From Saccharomycodes ludwigii (Eukaryota > Ascomycota > Saccharomycetes > Saccharomycodales > Saccharomycodaceae): DNA of 64,000 nt. This document shows positions 20,196 through 29,764 of the stretch, piece by piece. The stretch covers positions 186,001 through 250,000 of the forward strand of contig NC_060206.1 in NCBI RefSeq assembly GCF_020623625.1. The letters are read 5' to 3'. The notes beneath the pieces are model-generated. The model saw only the letters and a program-made list of their open reading frames with translations. It ran no database searches and was not told the origin of the DNA. Position numbers and translations under genes: made by a program. Position 1 is the first letter of the stretch. Every line of letters starts with the position of its first letter.

Positions 20196-20240
20196 AATCC
20201 GAGTAATCCGAGTAATCCGAGTAATCCGAGTAATCCGAGT
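20196..20240. repeat. Five tandem 9-bp units AATCCGAGT
   Basis: Five perfect copies of AATCCGAGT lie just downstream of the RTG1 stop and within the SIR2 upstream region. Each unit contains TCCGA, overlapping the motif seen in several promoters. Confidence 0.95.
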
Positions 20241-20255
20241 AAGCCACAGGTCTAC

Positions 20256-20741
20256 TCACTCATACTGATTGTATCCACTTCCAGCAAGGGTCTCCGTCGG
20301 TGTATGATCATTACCATTACTGTTATTAATATCACTATTCCCACTATTCCTATTAGGTACAGCTGCTAAGGGCCCTACTCCTATTTTACCTAGTTCTATT
20401 TCTGCACTAGTATTCTCCAAATTTAGTAATCCCTCATGCGGAAGCCCTAATTGATCCAAACTTACCCCTCTCTCTCCCATCAATGTTTTTAATCTATTAA
20501 GTAACTCTATTTCCTCTCTATTATTTAAATCTACTTGATTCTGTAGATTTAGTAAATAATTAACTCCCTCCGTTAAAATCTTTCCCTTGTTGGGTTTGCC
20601 ATCTTTAGTTTTCCCAAACTTTCTTCTTTCCTTAAAATATTCAGGTGGTATAACTTCCAGCATTTCTTGTATTTTAGAATTTATATCTTCCAAACATCTG
20701 GTATCTCCTCCTTTCTTTGCATTCCTATTGTCATCTGTCAT
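20256..20741 (-). CDS. RTG1: Rtg1-like retrograde regulator with degenerate basic region
   Basis: A 161-residue protein (S. cerevisiae Rtg1, 177). Helix 1 is INSKIQEMLEVIP. Helix 2 follows TKDGKPNKGKILTEGVNYL, and the family-specific tail ENTSAEIELGKIGVGPLAA is clear. Rtg1 and Rtg3 form a bHLH heterodimer that activates retrograde genes at GTCAC boxes. Oddly, the residues just before helix 1 read KKGGDTRCLED, where S. cerevisiae has NDRKRRDK; the expected basic ERxRR pattern is absent. In-frame upstream sequence has no alternative start, and I see no 5' splice site/branch-point pair upstream that would supply another exon. The position next to SIR2/HST1 matches YOL067C. Confidence 0.88.
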   Translation of the reverse strand: MTDDNRNAKKGGDTRCLEDINSKIQEMLEVIPPEYFKERRKFGKTKDGKPNKGKILTEGVNYLLNLQNQVDLNNREEIELLNRLKTLMGERGVSLDQLGLPHEGLLNLENTSAEIELGKIGVGPLAAVPNRNSGNSDINNSNGNDHTPTETLAGSGYNQYE

Positions 20742-21125
20742 TTTTTGTTTTGTTTTTTGATTTATATTTGATATATTTGTTGCTTGGTCCTCTAGTTGTT
20801 ATCTGCAGTATAAAAAAAGTAAAAGTTGGAAAGTTACAAAATGAAAAAAAGAAAAAAAGAAAAAAAAAAACTTTTTACGGGCATAAAAATCCAAAAGAAG
20901 AAATACACTGCAATCATAATCAAAAATATCTTAATAATATACGACATTGTTTAGTTTTAAGAATCTAAAAACAAGTTTTAAACTAAAGAATAACGATAAC
21001 AGTGTCAGAATTAAATAATGTTAAAATATATACATACATATTAAAAAAAAAAAAAAGAAAAAGAAAAAGAAAAAAAAGAAAAAGAAAAAAAGAAAAAGAA
21101 AAAAGAAAAACAAAAACAAAAATAA
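20742..21125. repeat. A-rich intergenic with (AAAAAG)n tract
   Basis: This spacer between NAT1 and RTG1 includes a 75-bp tract of AAAAAG-type repeats (about 21044-21121) directly downstream of the NAT1 stop. No gene is seen. Confidence 0.6.
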
Positions 21126-23765
21126 CTAAATAGCTAATTCATATTGTAAGATATTATTTTTCGCCATAGGATCCAAATCCTTAGAATAATCCAAAATATA
21201 CGATTTCAAAATATTCTGTGGAATAAACAATTGACTCTTATGATGTTGATACAAAAATAATAATGATTTTAATGTAATACCAAATTTATCCTTCAAATAA
21301 TTAATACAATCGGTTCCATCTCCGCTCAATTTTTTAATCTCTTCATCTTCCACAGCAAACCCAATGTTCGATAGCCCCTTCAATGCCACCGTTTGACCAA
21401 TTTTATTCTCGTTTTCATTATCTTTAGCAGCTTGCAATAAAAGCAAACTTGTACTACCAATAATGGACGAAACAGTATCATTACTTGTATTGGTACGTTG
21501 TAATTGATTAATATCACCCATACACAAAGCTAGCTCATTTTTCAATAAATGAACAGAAAAGTCCAAAGAATAATCACACGTTTCTTTGTTGTTATCTTGA
21601 TGCTTAAAATACTTATTAAAGAAATTGGTTTCAAAATCCAATATTGGAGTCCCACTACTAACAAGTTTTTCACCAAAGATATCATTATCTTTATCATAAG
21701 CTATTAGTTTCAAAACATCTTCCCGTTTTAATTTAATCAAAGATGGATCCATACTACCCTTATTATTGTTGTTCTTCTTTTTTTTATTCTTGCCACTGCC
21801 AGAAGCACTTCCTATAAACTCCATCATTTCAGTTAATTCAAATCTTTCTTTGTCTCTTGCATTCTCATCCAAATCAAGATAGATCTTAGAGGCTCCATTC
21901 ATAGCCCTGACATACATTGGTAAAGTATATATCTTTTCAGTCCATTTAATCATGTCCATGTAGGCTCTAGCAGTACCTTTTCTCATACAGTACGTATGAA
22001 AATCCAATTGGTCCAATTCAAACTGTTTGTAAATCTTGGCTATTGCCAAAAATCTTTTCAAAGATAGCCCTTTGTATTTGACCAAGTCGTATTTCAACCT
22101 CAATACTAAAGATGCATCGGTGGCTTCACTTTTCAATTCCTCAACTAGACGTTTGCGAGTTAGCAAGTACAATCTATAATAACTTTCAGCTTGTTCAACA
22201 ATAAACCATGATGCCTCCAATAAATGTAAATCCTTCAAACTATTTGGTTCATTCGCATCCATTTTACCAAACAGAGAAACCTTCTCAACGGCTTCATCAA
22301 TATTATTAGCTCTCAAATAGTATTTCACTGTTTTGTTGTTAATATACCTATCTGACAAGTCTAACTTTCTAGCTGATTCAACAACCTCAGCAGCCTCATC
22401 CAATAATCCCAAGTGCTTCAATATACGACCTTTGACAATATATAATTCTATTGCTGTAGGTGTATGTTCAATTGCCTTATTAATACACTCTTGGGCATTA
22501 GCAAATTCTTTCAAAAATAGGTAATGTTGAGCCAAGAAATAGTTGGTCCAAATATAAGTTTCTGGTTCCTCATTTGCATTCAATTGGGGATAAATTTCAT
22601 CCTGCACAATCTTAAAAACTAATTTTGGAATAATAGTTCCCCGAGATTTGTATAACGGTTTGATATTGCTAAAAGTCGCCAACACACCACGTTTTAACTG
22701 AGGTAAAATATATTCTTTCAATTTTTCATATAACAAGTTTTCATCTTCAATAAAGGTTAGTGGAATATATTTAGGAGGTTCTGACCTTGGATAAAATTTG
22801 GATAATTTTTCGTATAAACGTATTTTCAAATCGTTGTCGTTAGAACACCCCAAAGAAACTTCTAACAATTTATAATAAGTAAAATTGTCAGGATTCCGTT
22901 TGATCAATGCTCTATAGACTTTCGAAGCCTCTTTCAGCTCACCCAACTTCATCAAACAAGTGGCTTTTCTTTCTAGCAAAGCATACTTATCAAAAACCTC
23001 ATTTTCAATGGCATCCAAATTAGCCAATACTTTTTTCAAGCCTTCGGTAGTATTGCTAGCGGCAGCAGCTGCTTTAAACATTAAATCATTCTTGTACATA
23101 ACACACTCATTATGTTCGTAGTATTCAGCTTTTGTTAATTTTCCCCTAGCCATATCTTCAAAATTTTCCAATAAAGTAACAGCCTCTTTATAGTTTTTAT
23201 TAAAATCTTGAGCAATGGCTAAAGCAGTCCAGTTTGCCCTATATCCCATAGCAGATTGCCAATACAAGCTTCTGGACTCTAAAAGACCTTTGAAATCACG
23301 CTCTTGTGATTGTAAGACCGCCAAGTCTCTGTAAATCGACTTGTTATTAGATCCATTGTTCATGGCAGCTTGAAACCATTTAATGGCTGATTGGTTATCC
23401 TGGACATTTCGATAATATAACCCTAAAATGTGACAGCAAATCGGAGAAGCATTAAAGTCGTTTATTTTTTTTAAAGCTTTTTTACAATAACTTTCGGCTT
23501 GATCCTTATCTCCTTGGAAATATAAATTCAAACACTTTAAAGCTAACGCATCAACAAATGATGCGTTTTTCTTTAATAAAGTTTCCAATATTTTAATTGA
23601 TTTATTATATTTTTTATCTTCATACAATTTTAAAGCTTCTAAGAATTGAGTATTCTCTTTTGGAGAAATCGTCAGTTTGTTGGCAGTGGTGGTACCATTA
23701 TTAGTTCCATTAGCTGCAGAGTTTTTTTTCAATGCATTTATCTTTCTCCTAGTTGCAGCAGACAT
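21126..23765 (-). CDS. NAT1: NatA N-terminal acetyltransferase auxiliary subunit
   Basis: An 879-residue TPR superhelix protein (S. cerevisiae Nat1, 854). TPR-like helical pairs run from about residue 38 to 480 (for example CCHILGLYYRNVQDNQSAIKWFQAAM, given here as CCHILGLYYR through IKWFQ). A basic low-complexity GKNKKKKNNNNKG segment sits near residue 660. Nat1 anchors the Ard1 catalytic subunit and binds the ribosome near the exit tunnel. The gene is YDL040C in S. cerevisiae, close to SIR2, consistent with the context. Confidence 0.94.
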   Translation of the reverse strand: MSAATRRKINALKKNSAANGTNNGTTTANKLTISPKENTQFLEALKLYEDKKYNKSIKILETLLKKNASFVDALALKCLNLYFQGDKDQAESYCKKALKKINDFNASPICCHILGLYYRNVQDNQSAIKWFQAAMNNGSNNKSIYRDLAVLQSQERDFKGLLESRSLYWQSAMGYRANWTALAIAQDFNKNYKEAVTLLENFEDMARGKLTKAEYYEHNECVMYKNDLMFKAAAAASNTTEGLKKVLANLDAIENEVFDKYALLERKATCLMKLGELKEASKVYRALIKRNPDNFTYYKLLEVSLGCSNDNDLKIRLYEKLSKFYPRSEPPKYIPLTFIEDENLLYEKLKEYILPQLKRGVLATFSNIKPLYKSRGTIIPKLVFKIVQDEIYPQLNANEEPETYIWTNYFLAQHYLFLKEFANAQECINKAIEHTPTAIELYIVKGRILKHLGLLDEAAEVVESARKLDLSDRYINNKTVKYYLRANNIDEAVEKVSLFGKMDANEPNSLKDLHLLEASWFIVEQAESYYRLYLLTRKRLVEELKSEATDASLVLRLKYDLVKYKGLSLKRFLAIAKIYKQFELDQLDFHTYCMRKGTARAYMDMIKWTEKIYTLPMYVRAMNGASKIYLDLDENARDKERFELTEMMEFIGSASGSGKNKKKKNNNNKGSMDPSLIKLKREDVLKLIAYDKDNDIFGEKLVSSGTPILDFETNFFNKYFKHQDNNKETCDYSLDFSVHLLKNELALCMGDINQLQRTNTSNDTVSSIIGSTSLLLLQAAKDNENENKIGQTVALKGLSNIGFAVEDEEIKKLSGDGTDCINYLKDKFGITLKSLLFLYQHHKSQLFIPQNILKSYILDYSKDLDPMAKNNILQYELAI

Positions 23766-24073
23766 TATTCTTAAAAGTGTTTTTTTTTTTTTTTTTATGG
23801 ATAGTGGAGGAGATAATGGTCTTTGAGTGATATTTTTATTTTTTATTTAATGATTAAAAAAAAAATTGTTTATTTCGAGCAAATGTTGTTTAGCTTCGTT
23901 CTTTTTGGCCATGAAAAATTTTCCAGCAAAGAGGAAAAAAAACAAATTTTTTTATTCTTTCCTTTGCAGCTTTTTTTTAACGACAAAAAAAAAAAAAAAA
24001 AAAAAATACGCACTCGTATAAAAAAATGTTTATTTATACAATAAAAATAAAAAATAAAAAAACACTCTCAAAT
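23766..24073. other. Intergenic RIB2-NAT1
   Basis: About 308 bp with A and T runs (T18 just upstream of NAT1, A24 near 23983). No feature is recognised. Confidence 0.4.
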
Positions 24074-25963
24074 TTATACCAAAGATTGACCAGGATGACC
24101 TTTGAATGCTGCTTTATTACACTCCTGTTCATATCCAGGTACTAAAATGTAATCTATATTACACTCGTTTAATTTACTGAGGCTTACATTATTCTTAACA
24201 AAAGTATCAGGTTCCATCACACCAACGAAAACAGTTCTTATTTTCCCCTTCAAATCGATAATTCTATCAACACAAGGTTTATTCCCACTTAGTCTTAAAG
24301 AGCAAGGTTCCATAGTGGTATATAAAACACTCCCCTCCGGTATATCTCCCTTGTTTTTTGCGTTCCATTTCTCAATACAGCATTGTTCTGCATGTGTATT
24401 GCCAGGTAATTCTCTTGAATACCCTGTCGATAAAATTTTATCTCCGTTAACTAAAACAGCGCCAACACTAAATGCCGTTGTTGTTGCTTCACATTTTTTC
24501 GCTTCTTCTATAGCCAATTCCATATATTTCTTGTGTGGCTCCAAAGCCCATTTAGGAAACTCCGTTTTGTAACTCCATGGTTTCGTTTTATCTGTGGATT
24601 CATACTTATAGGCATGTAACCATAAATCTAAATCATTAATACCTGGATCTGTATACAATTCAGTTTCGCAAACAGAACACTGTTCATTTTTTAACATCTC
24701 CCCATTAACGTTATCTCTATAATACCAGCTAGAAGCAGATCTATTTTTACCCACAGAATCCAAGATTTGAACAACCTTTCCCAAATCAGCATCGCCATTC
24801 TTCCCCAAATTGGGGCCCCATGCATCAATATTGGAATAAATAGGGTCATTAGCAATTGGAAACCCCAAGTATTGCAAATGTACTCTAATCTGATGAGTTC
24901 GACCAGTATGAGGCTTACATTTTACAATGCTGGTTTTGCCATCGTAACTTATCCTAGTAAAACTGGTAATTGCAGTTTTACAATCTATATTCTCTTTTGA
25001 AAAACACACGCCGTTTAAACCCAATTTTGGCTCAATAGTCAGCAATGGTAAATCAACTGTAAGGTCTTTGTCAACCGGGAACTCACCAATAACTCTTGCT
25101 ACATATTCCTTGGAGACTTCTCTTGATTTCATTTGTTCCCGCATTTTATCAGCACCCTTAGGTGTCTTGCACAAAAACATTAATCCGCTAGTCAGCCTGT
25201 CTAATCTATTACATGGATGTACTGGGATGCCTAATTGCCTTTCTAAAATTTTGGTTATTGTATTAAATCTGTATCTGCCAGTAGGATGTACAGGAACACC
25301 ACTTGGTTTATCAATGACCACTAAGTCATCATCTTCAAAAACAATTTTAATTTCTCTGCTAGTAACTGGAGGTTCATGTCTGTGGACTTTATGTTGTATT
25401 AAATCCCCATTCTTAACAAGAGTGTCCAAGTTTGCTGGTTCCCCGTTGATTAAAACGGCACCGCTAGCAATGGTTTTTTCATAGTATTCTTTGCTACGAT
25501 CTCGAAACTCGCTAACAAAAATGTCTAACAAATTTCTATTTCTCCATCTCATCTTGCAAAAAGTGTTGTATTCAAAAAAATATGGTTTGATTTTGCGTAA
25601 AGGTCCAGCAATATAGACTTCAAATTCGGGCTCTGTCATTTTTTTGTTTGCCTTTCTATCGGCATTTTGAGATCTTAATTTGAATCCACTTTGGTCCCTT
25701 AAAGAAGCCTTGTTGTGACCTGTTGTCTTCAATTTCTTGTTATCCAATGAGGAATCTTCAGATTGAGCAGGTATTTCATTTGATGAGTTTGTCCTTTTAT
25801 TGTTGTTAACAGTAGGATCAAGGTCGCTGGACATTATAAAGTGTTTTTGTGCTGTAGTATTATCCCCTTTCAAAACAAAATGTTGTTTCCTTAATTGGTT
25901 TCTAACAGTAACAAAAGTATCTTTTATGTTTCTTAGCTTTTTTTGATATAAATTGTATGACAT
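24074..25963 (-). CDS. RIB2: Bifunctional riboflavin deaminase and pseudouridine synthase
   Basis: A 629-residue two-domain enzyme (S. cerevisiae Rib2/Pus8, 591). The N-terminal two thirds is an RluA-type pseudouridine synthase with an S4-like segment and the catalytic [14 protein letters not shown] motif; this domain modifies tRNA position 32. The C-terminal third is a DRAP deaminase of the riboflavin pathway, with zinc motifs HAEQCC and [15 protein letters not shown]. It feeds riboflavin synthesis, and FAD1 (also in this window) acts at the pathway's end. The first methionine gives [17 protein letters not shown]; a second in-frame [12 protein letters not shown] at about residue 44, could give a shorter form. 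Confidence 0.94.
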   Translation of the reverse strand: MSYNLYQKKLRNIKDTFVTVRNQLRKQHFVLKGDNTTAQKHFIMSSDLDPTVNNNKRTNSSNEIPAQSEDSSLDNKKLKTTGHNKASLRDQSGFKLRSQNADRKANKKMTEPEFEVYIAGPLRKIKPYFFEYNTFCKMRWRNRNLLDIFVSEFRDRSKEYYEKTIASGAVLINGEPANLDTLVKNGDLIQHKVHRHEPPVTSREIKIVFEDDDLVVIDKPSGVPVHPTGRYRFNTITKILERQLGIPVHPCNRLDRLTSGLMFLCKTPKGADKMREQMKSREVSKEYVARVIGEFPVDKDLTVDLPLLTIEPKLGLNGVCFSKENIDCKTAITSFTRISYDGKTSIVKCKPHTGRTHQIRVHLQYLGFPIANDPIYSNIDAWGPNLGKNGDADLGKVVQILDSVGKNRSASSWYYRDNVNGEMLKNEQCSVCETELYTDPGINDLDLWLHAYKYESTDKTKPWSYKTEFPKWALEPHKKYMELAIEEAKKCEATTTAFSVGAVLVNGDKILSTGYSRELPGNTHAEQCCIEKWNAKNKGDIPEGSVLYTTMEPCSLRLSGNKPCVDRIIDLKGKIRTVFVGVMEPDTFVKNNVSLSKLNECNIDYILVPGYEQECNKAAFKGHPGQSLV

Positions 25964-26136
25964 TTACTAATTCTAAAGAAAGTTTCCTTTCTTTTTGGCA
26001 AGAAAGAAAAAAAGAAAAAAAGAAAAAAAGAAAAAAAAAGTAAATTTATTATTATAATTCTTGTTAATTATTTTTAATTTAAAATATGTGTGTTACGTAT
26101 GTTATTAACATCTTAAAACACAGACCTCTAAGATTA

Positions 26137-26208
26137 GGGCGTGTGGTCTAGTGGTATGATTCTCGCTTTGGGTGCGAGAGGCCCTGGGTTCAATTCCCAG
26201 CTCGCCCC
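26137..26208 (+). tRNA. tRNA-Pro(TGG), second copy
   Basis: A 72-nt gene identical to the one at 4817-4888, with anticodon TGG and the T-arm CTGGGTTCAATTCCCAG. A short T run follows as terminator. Confidence 0.96.
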
Positions 26209-26472
26209 TTTTCCTTTTTTTTTATCGTAGATAAATCATGTGAAAAAAATACCTTTTTTTTTTTTTTTGAATTTTTTTTTTAAATATTTCTTTTTAATAT
26301 TTTTTTCTATATCAATTATCTTTACAACGTGTCATTAAGTAAGTGTTCTTTAATATAAATATATTGATATATTTCCTTTTTTTTTTTTTTCTTTATTTCT
26401 ACCTTTTTTATATGAGCACTAGAGCAGAGAGTTGTATACTGTCATACTAAACTGCAACCACTACCAAAGCTT

Positions 26473-27699
26473 ATGTCCGATATACTAAATGTTTTCGTTT
26501 CCAGTTTGAATTGTGGGAAATTGGCACTAAATGATCCCCCAACAATCCAGCATATAATATCAAAATGTGACCATTCAATGGATTACGATTATTTTATTTT
26601 TGGTTTCCAAGAAATAATATCGTTGGGTGAAATGGGCAATCCACAGTTAATTGGTAGTAAACTATCCAAATTATCTAACCTACTTATCGAACAATTAACT
26701 TTGAAGTACACGATTGACCATAACAACCCAATTGGATTTGAACTCATTGCTACTAACCATCTGGGTGCCATAGGGTTAATTATAATTGCACCAAAATCAA
26801 GTACGGGTGAAGATAATACTAGTATAATCAAGTTAAATGTTAGGTGCGGATATTTTTCCAGTGGTTTAAAAGGCGGCTCGTATGTTAGATTGGTCACTAA
26901 CAGCACTAAAAATAAAAGCTTTTCCACTCCCATTGCACTCAACATTATCGTGGCTCATTTAACTGCAAACGAAGGCTATTATGTCAAGCGAACTCAAGAT
27001 ATAGAAAAAATAATGGATGAGTTAAGGGCTAAGAAATTAAACGGGTACGAGTTTTATAAGTACGAACCAACAATTTTTTTTGGTGATTTAAATTTTAGAT
27101 GTACAGCAACCGTGACAGATACAAAGTACAGTCCAGATAAAATTGAAAGTGTTTTAAATAACGAAGAGGAGTTGACTCTTTATTTAAATGGCACAAACCC
27201 ATTCAATTTCCATGAATTGCACATTGGTTTCCCACCCACTTATAAATATGTTTTGGGGTCTTTTGATGAATATAAATCACAGAAGAGGATTCCATCTTGG
27301 TGTGATAGAATTTTAATTAATGATTCCATTTATTTCAACTTGATTATGGAAAAATCAAGTTATCAAAGTGTCTCTAGAAACACAAATTTTTTGATGAAAA
27401 CAGATCATCAGTGTGTTGTATCTACTCTAAGTTTTGAATTTTCAGATGACACATCGCAACCTAGTACATCAGGAACCACCATAAGTGAGAACGAGCAAAA
27501 CTTATTATCACCATCCAATTCTTTACGTCATATTAAAAACAGTAAAATAGATGATGTCAACGATGCACAAGATGTATATGGTGATACATTGGATTATTTT
27601 ATTGGTTATGGTTGCTGGTTGCATGAAGAGCACACATATATTTTATATTTTATTATTTTTCTGATTGTTTCATACGTAGGTTATTCATTTTTGTTTTAA
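26473..27699 (+). CDS. INP54: Phosphoinositide 5-phosphatase, tail-anchored
   Basis: A 408-residue protein (S. cerevisiae Inp54, 384). The inositol-polyphosphate 5-phosphatase core shows FGFQEI, TYKY, FFGDLNFR and PSWCDRIL in the expected order. A C-terminal hydrophobic span (about residues 387-407, ILYFIIFLIVSYVGYSFLF) fits the ER tail anchor known for Inp54, which hydrolyses PI(4,5)P2. RIB2 and INP54 are neighbours in S. cerevisiae (YOL066C and YOL065C). Here they diverge, with a tRNA-Pro between. Confidence 0.92.
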   Translation: MSDILNVFVSSLNCGKLALNDPPTIQHIISKCDHSMDYDYFIFGFQEIISLGEMGNPQLIGSKLSKLSNLLIEQLTLKYTIDHNNPIGFELIATNHLGAIGLIIIAPKSSTGEDNTSIIKLNVRCGYFSSGLKGGSYVRLVTNSTKNKSFSTPIALNIIVAHLTANEGYYVKRTQDIEKIMDELRAKKLNGYEFYKYEPTIFFGDLNFRCTATVTDTKYSPDKIESVLNNEEELTLYLNGTNPFNFHELHIGFPPTYKYVLGSFDEYKSQKRIPSWCDRILINDSIYFNLIMEKSSYQSVSRNTNFLMKTDHQCVVSTLSFEFSDDTSQPSTSGTTISENEQNLLSPSNSLRHIKNSKIDDVNDAQDVYGDTLDYFIGYGCWLHEEHTYILYFIIFLIVSYVGYSFLF

Positions 27700-27778
27700 G
27701 TTTAATTAATTAATTGTATAATTTTTTTTTTTTTGTTTACAAACTTTTTATTCGTTCGGTTTTTAAATATGAACTTTT

Positions 27779-27785
27779 AGTCCGA
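27779..27785 (+). promoter_or_regulatory. AGTCCGA motif upstream of PAC10
   Basis: A GTCCGA core 190 bp upstream of PAC10, followed 8 bp on by TCGG. It is one of several such sites in this window. Confidence 0.3.
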
Positions 27786-27973
27786 TAAACTTTCGGTGTA
27801 GATATTTACTTTCAAAAAAAAAAAATAAAAAAATAAAATAAAATAAAATAAAAAAAATTTTCATCCTTTTTTCTTATTTTATTTTAACCAAAAAAAAAAT
27901 AAAAAAAAAAAAAAAAAAGTAGCAAACTACAACTGGTTATCGTCAACTTCAACCATCAAATCACTGCATACCA

Positions 27974-28555
27974 ATGTCCAACTTAATACTAAAACCTACA
28001 AAGCATAATCCAAGAGGTATTCCAGAGGCCCCATTTATTGAAAAGGTGGAAGATTATGTTAAATCTCCACAGGAATTTGACCAGGTATTCCAAGCTTTCC
28101 AAGAACGTTTGCAACAATACAAATTCATGATGGAATCCAAGGAAAATACAGTCAAAGATTTGAAAAGGAGAGTACCTGGATTAAAAGATAATTTGAAAAT
28201 ATGTCAAATGTTAAAATCAAAAAATCAAAATGATGACGATGACGATGACGATGAAGATTTTATCGAAGTTAATTATAAGCTAAATGAAACTTTGTACACT
28301 AAAGCCGTTATCAAGAAGGAAAATATGGATAAGGTGGCATTATTTTTGGGTGCAGATATTATGATGGAATATTCAATTGATGAGGCTATTGAATTATTAA
28401 AAGAAAAAATAAAAGACTCAAAGAAAAATTTAGAAATTGCACAGGAAGATTGTGAATTTTTAAGAGAAAATATAACTACAATGGAAGTCAACACAGCTAG
28501 ACTGTATAATTGGGACGTAGAAAGAAGACAAAAGGAAAGAAAAGAATCCGATTAA
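27974..28555 (+). CDS. PAC10: Prefoldin subunit 3
   Basis: A 193-residue alpha-type prefoldin (S. cerevisiae Pac10/Gim2, 199). A first long coiled coil is at about residues 25-75, an Asp-rich loop (DDDDDDDED, about 86-94) precedes the beta-hairpin region VNYKLNETLYTKAVI, and a second coiled coil covers about 130-180. Prefoldin hands nascent tubulin and actin to the CCT chaperonin. PAC10 is YGR078C; PEX8, MRPL25, PRP38 and SMD1 follow here as they do in S. cerevisiae. Confidence 0.93.
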   Translation: MSNLILKPTKHNPRGIPEAPFIEKVEDYVKSPQEFDQVFQAFQERLQQYKFMMESKENTVKDLKRRVPGLKDNLKICQMLKSKNQNDDDDDDDEDFIEVNYKLNETLYTKAVIKKENMDKVALFLGADIMMEYSIDEAIELLKEKIKDSKKNLEIAQEDCEFLRENITTMEVNTARLYNWDVERRQKERKESD

Positions 28556-28701
28556 CATATATATATATATTGTATGTATATTTTTTTTTTCCCCCTAATT
28601 CTGTAAATTACGCATAAATAAAAGTAGGCACAATAGACATATATAAATATATATATATATTATTAGATTAAGCCAAGTTATTCCCAATTAAATTTTTAAA
28701 T

Positions 28702-29550
28702 TTATGAGTTATTTAATGTATTTAATACTTGAACTGCCAATGGTCTTGGTGGTTCTGCGTTATGTTCATCATCATCATCTTCTTCTTCTTCCTCAGGCTG
28801 ATAATGTGTGTTGTTTAAAGATGATGCCCTCGTTATCAAATTTCTTCTTGTCTTATTACTATCATCATTGAACAATATTGGTATTCTCCAATTCATACCA
28901 GGTAAAATACCAACGTCTAATAAAACACCAATACACCAGCTGGAAAACATAAAAAAACTCGTCGACAAGTTATTCAATATTAACAAAAAGTACATGATGT
29001 TCAAATAAAATTGATCATTAAAAATAATAACATTTGTTATGGAATTATTATTAGTAGTAGCAGTGCTTCCCAGCTTGAATTCCCAGTTATATTTAATGGG
29101 TACGTATTTTTTGACAAAATGCAATAATCCAAGCAAAGTACTTATTAAGCCGGTGGGTAAACCAACGCCATAATCTGTATTTAGATCTTCATTTGTATTG
29201 TGTATTTTATTTAAAAGCAATTTGCACCATAGTAGATGGATACCACCAGTTAAAATTATATTGTAGAAAATTAAACAAATTATAATGGACAAATATTTTT
29301 TAGAACCAAAACATCTTTCTAAAGGTTGTAATAAATAAAAAATTACAAAACAAAGAAGTATATCACTTTCATAAAGGTTTGGAAAGAGTTGGAAAGTTAA
29401 ATATCTATAGAATTGGTTATATTTAGTAATATAGGGGGATGCTTTGGTAATTATAAATTTTTTCTGTAATCCTGGTGATAATGCTGTGAAAAGTGCTGGA
29501 ATTAATATTATTAATATGGCTAATTTCTGACTTACTGGATAGCCCTTCAT
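28702..29550 (-). CDS. DSC2: Dsc2-like rhomboid pseudoprotease, Dsc ubiquitin ligase subunit
   Basis: A 282-residue membrane protein with four to six hydrophobic segments (about residues 8-25, 65-76, 84-110, 130-146, 185-215) and motifs such as LERCFGSKKYLS. No serine-histidine rhomboid dyad is evident. The C-terminus is acidic (EEEEEDDDDE) and ends in a short helix, RPLAVQVLNTL, like the end of a UBA domain. S. cerevisiae Dsc2 (322 residues) belongs to the Golgi/endosomal Dsc E3 complex. In S. cerevisiae YOL073C lies near THP1 and SDH5, both in this window. Recognition is moderate. Confidence 0.7.
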   Translation of the reverse strand: MKGYPVSQKLAILIILIPALFTALSPGLQKKFIITKASPYITKYNQFYRYLTFQLFPNLYESDILLCFVIFYLLQPLERCFGSKKYLSIIICLIFYNIILTGGIHLLWCKLLLNKIHNTNEDLNTDYGVGLPTGLISTLLGLLHFVKKYVPIKYNWEFKLGSTATTNNNSITNVIIFNDQFYLNIMYFLLILNNLSTSFFMFSSWCIGVLLDVGILPGMNWRIPILFNDDSNKTRRNLITRASSLNNTHYQPEEEEEDDDDEHNAEPPRPLAVQVLNTLNNS

Positions 29551-29764
29551 TTGTATTTATATATTTATGGGATACTTTTTTTCTTTAATTATTTGTGAAT
29601 GTTTTATTAATGTGTTAATAAGTTAAATAGTGAAAAATGTGATTCAAAGAAAATATATATATATATATATATATTTTATTTTTTTTATCATTATAATTAA
29701 TATTTTATACGACAAAAAAAAGCTTAGCTTAATTTTTACTTAAATTCATTATCGAAATCAAAGC

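Noticed and set aside
20742-21125. A spliced 5' exon that could give RTG1 a normal basic region
   Set aside because: One GTATGT-like 5' splice site is present on the minus strand near 21031-21036, but no TACTAAC branch point follows and no conserved coding sequence precedes it.
26137-26208. A segmental duplication linking the two tRNA-Pro genes
   Set aside because: Identity stops at the gene ends. Identical tRNA genes are expected from selection and gene conversion.
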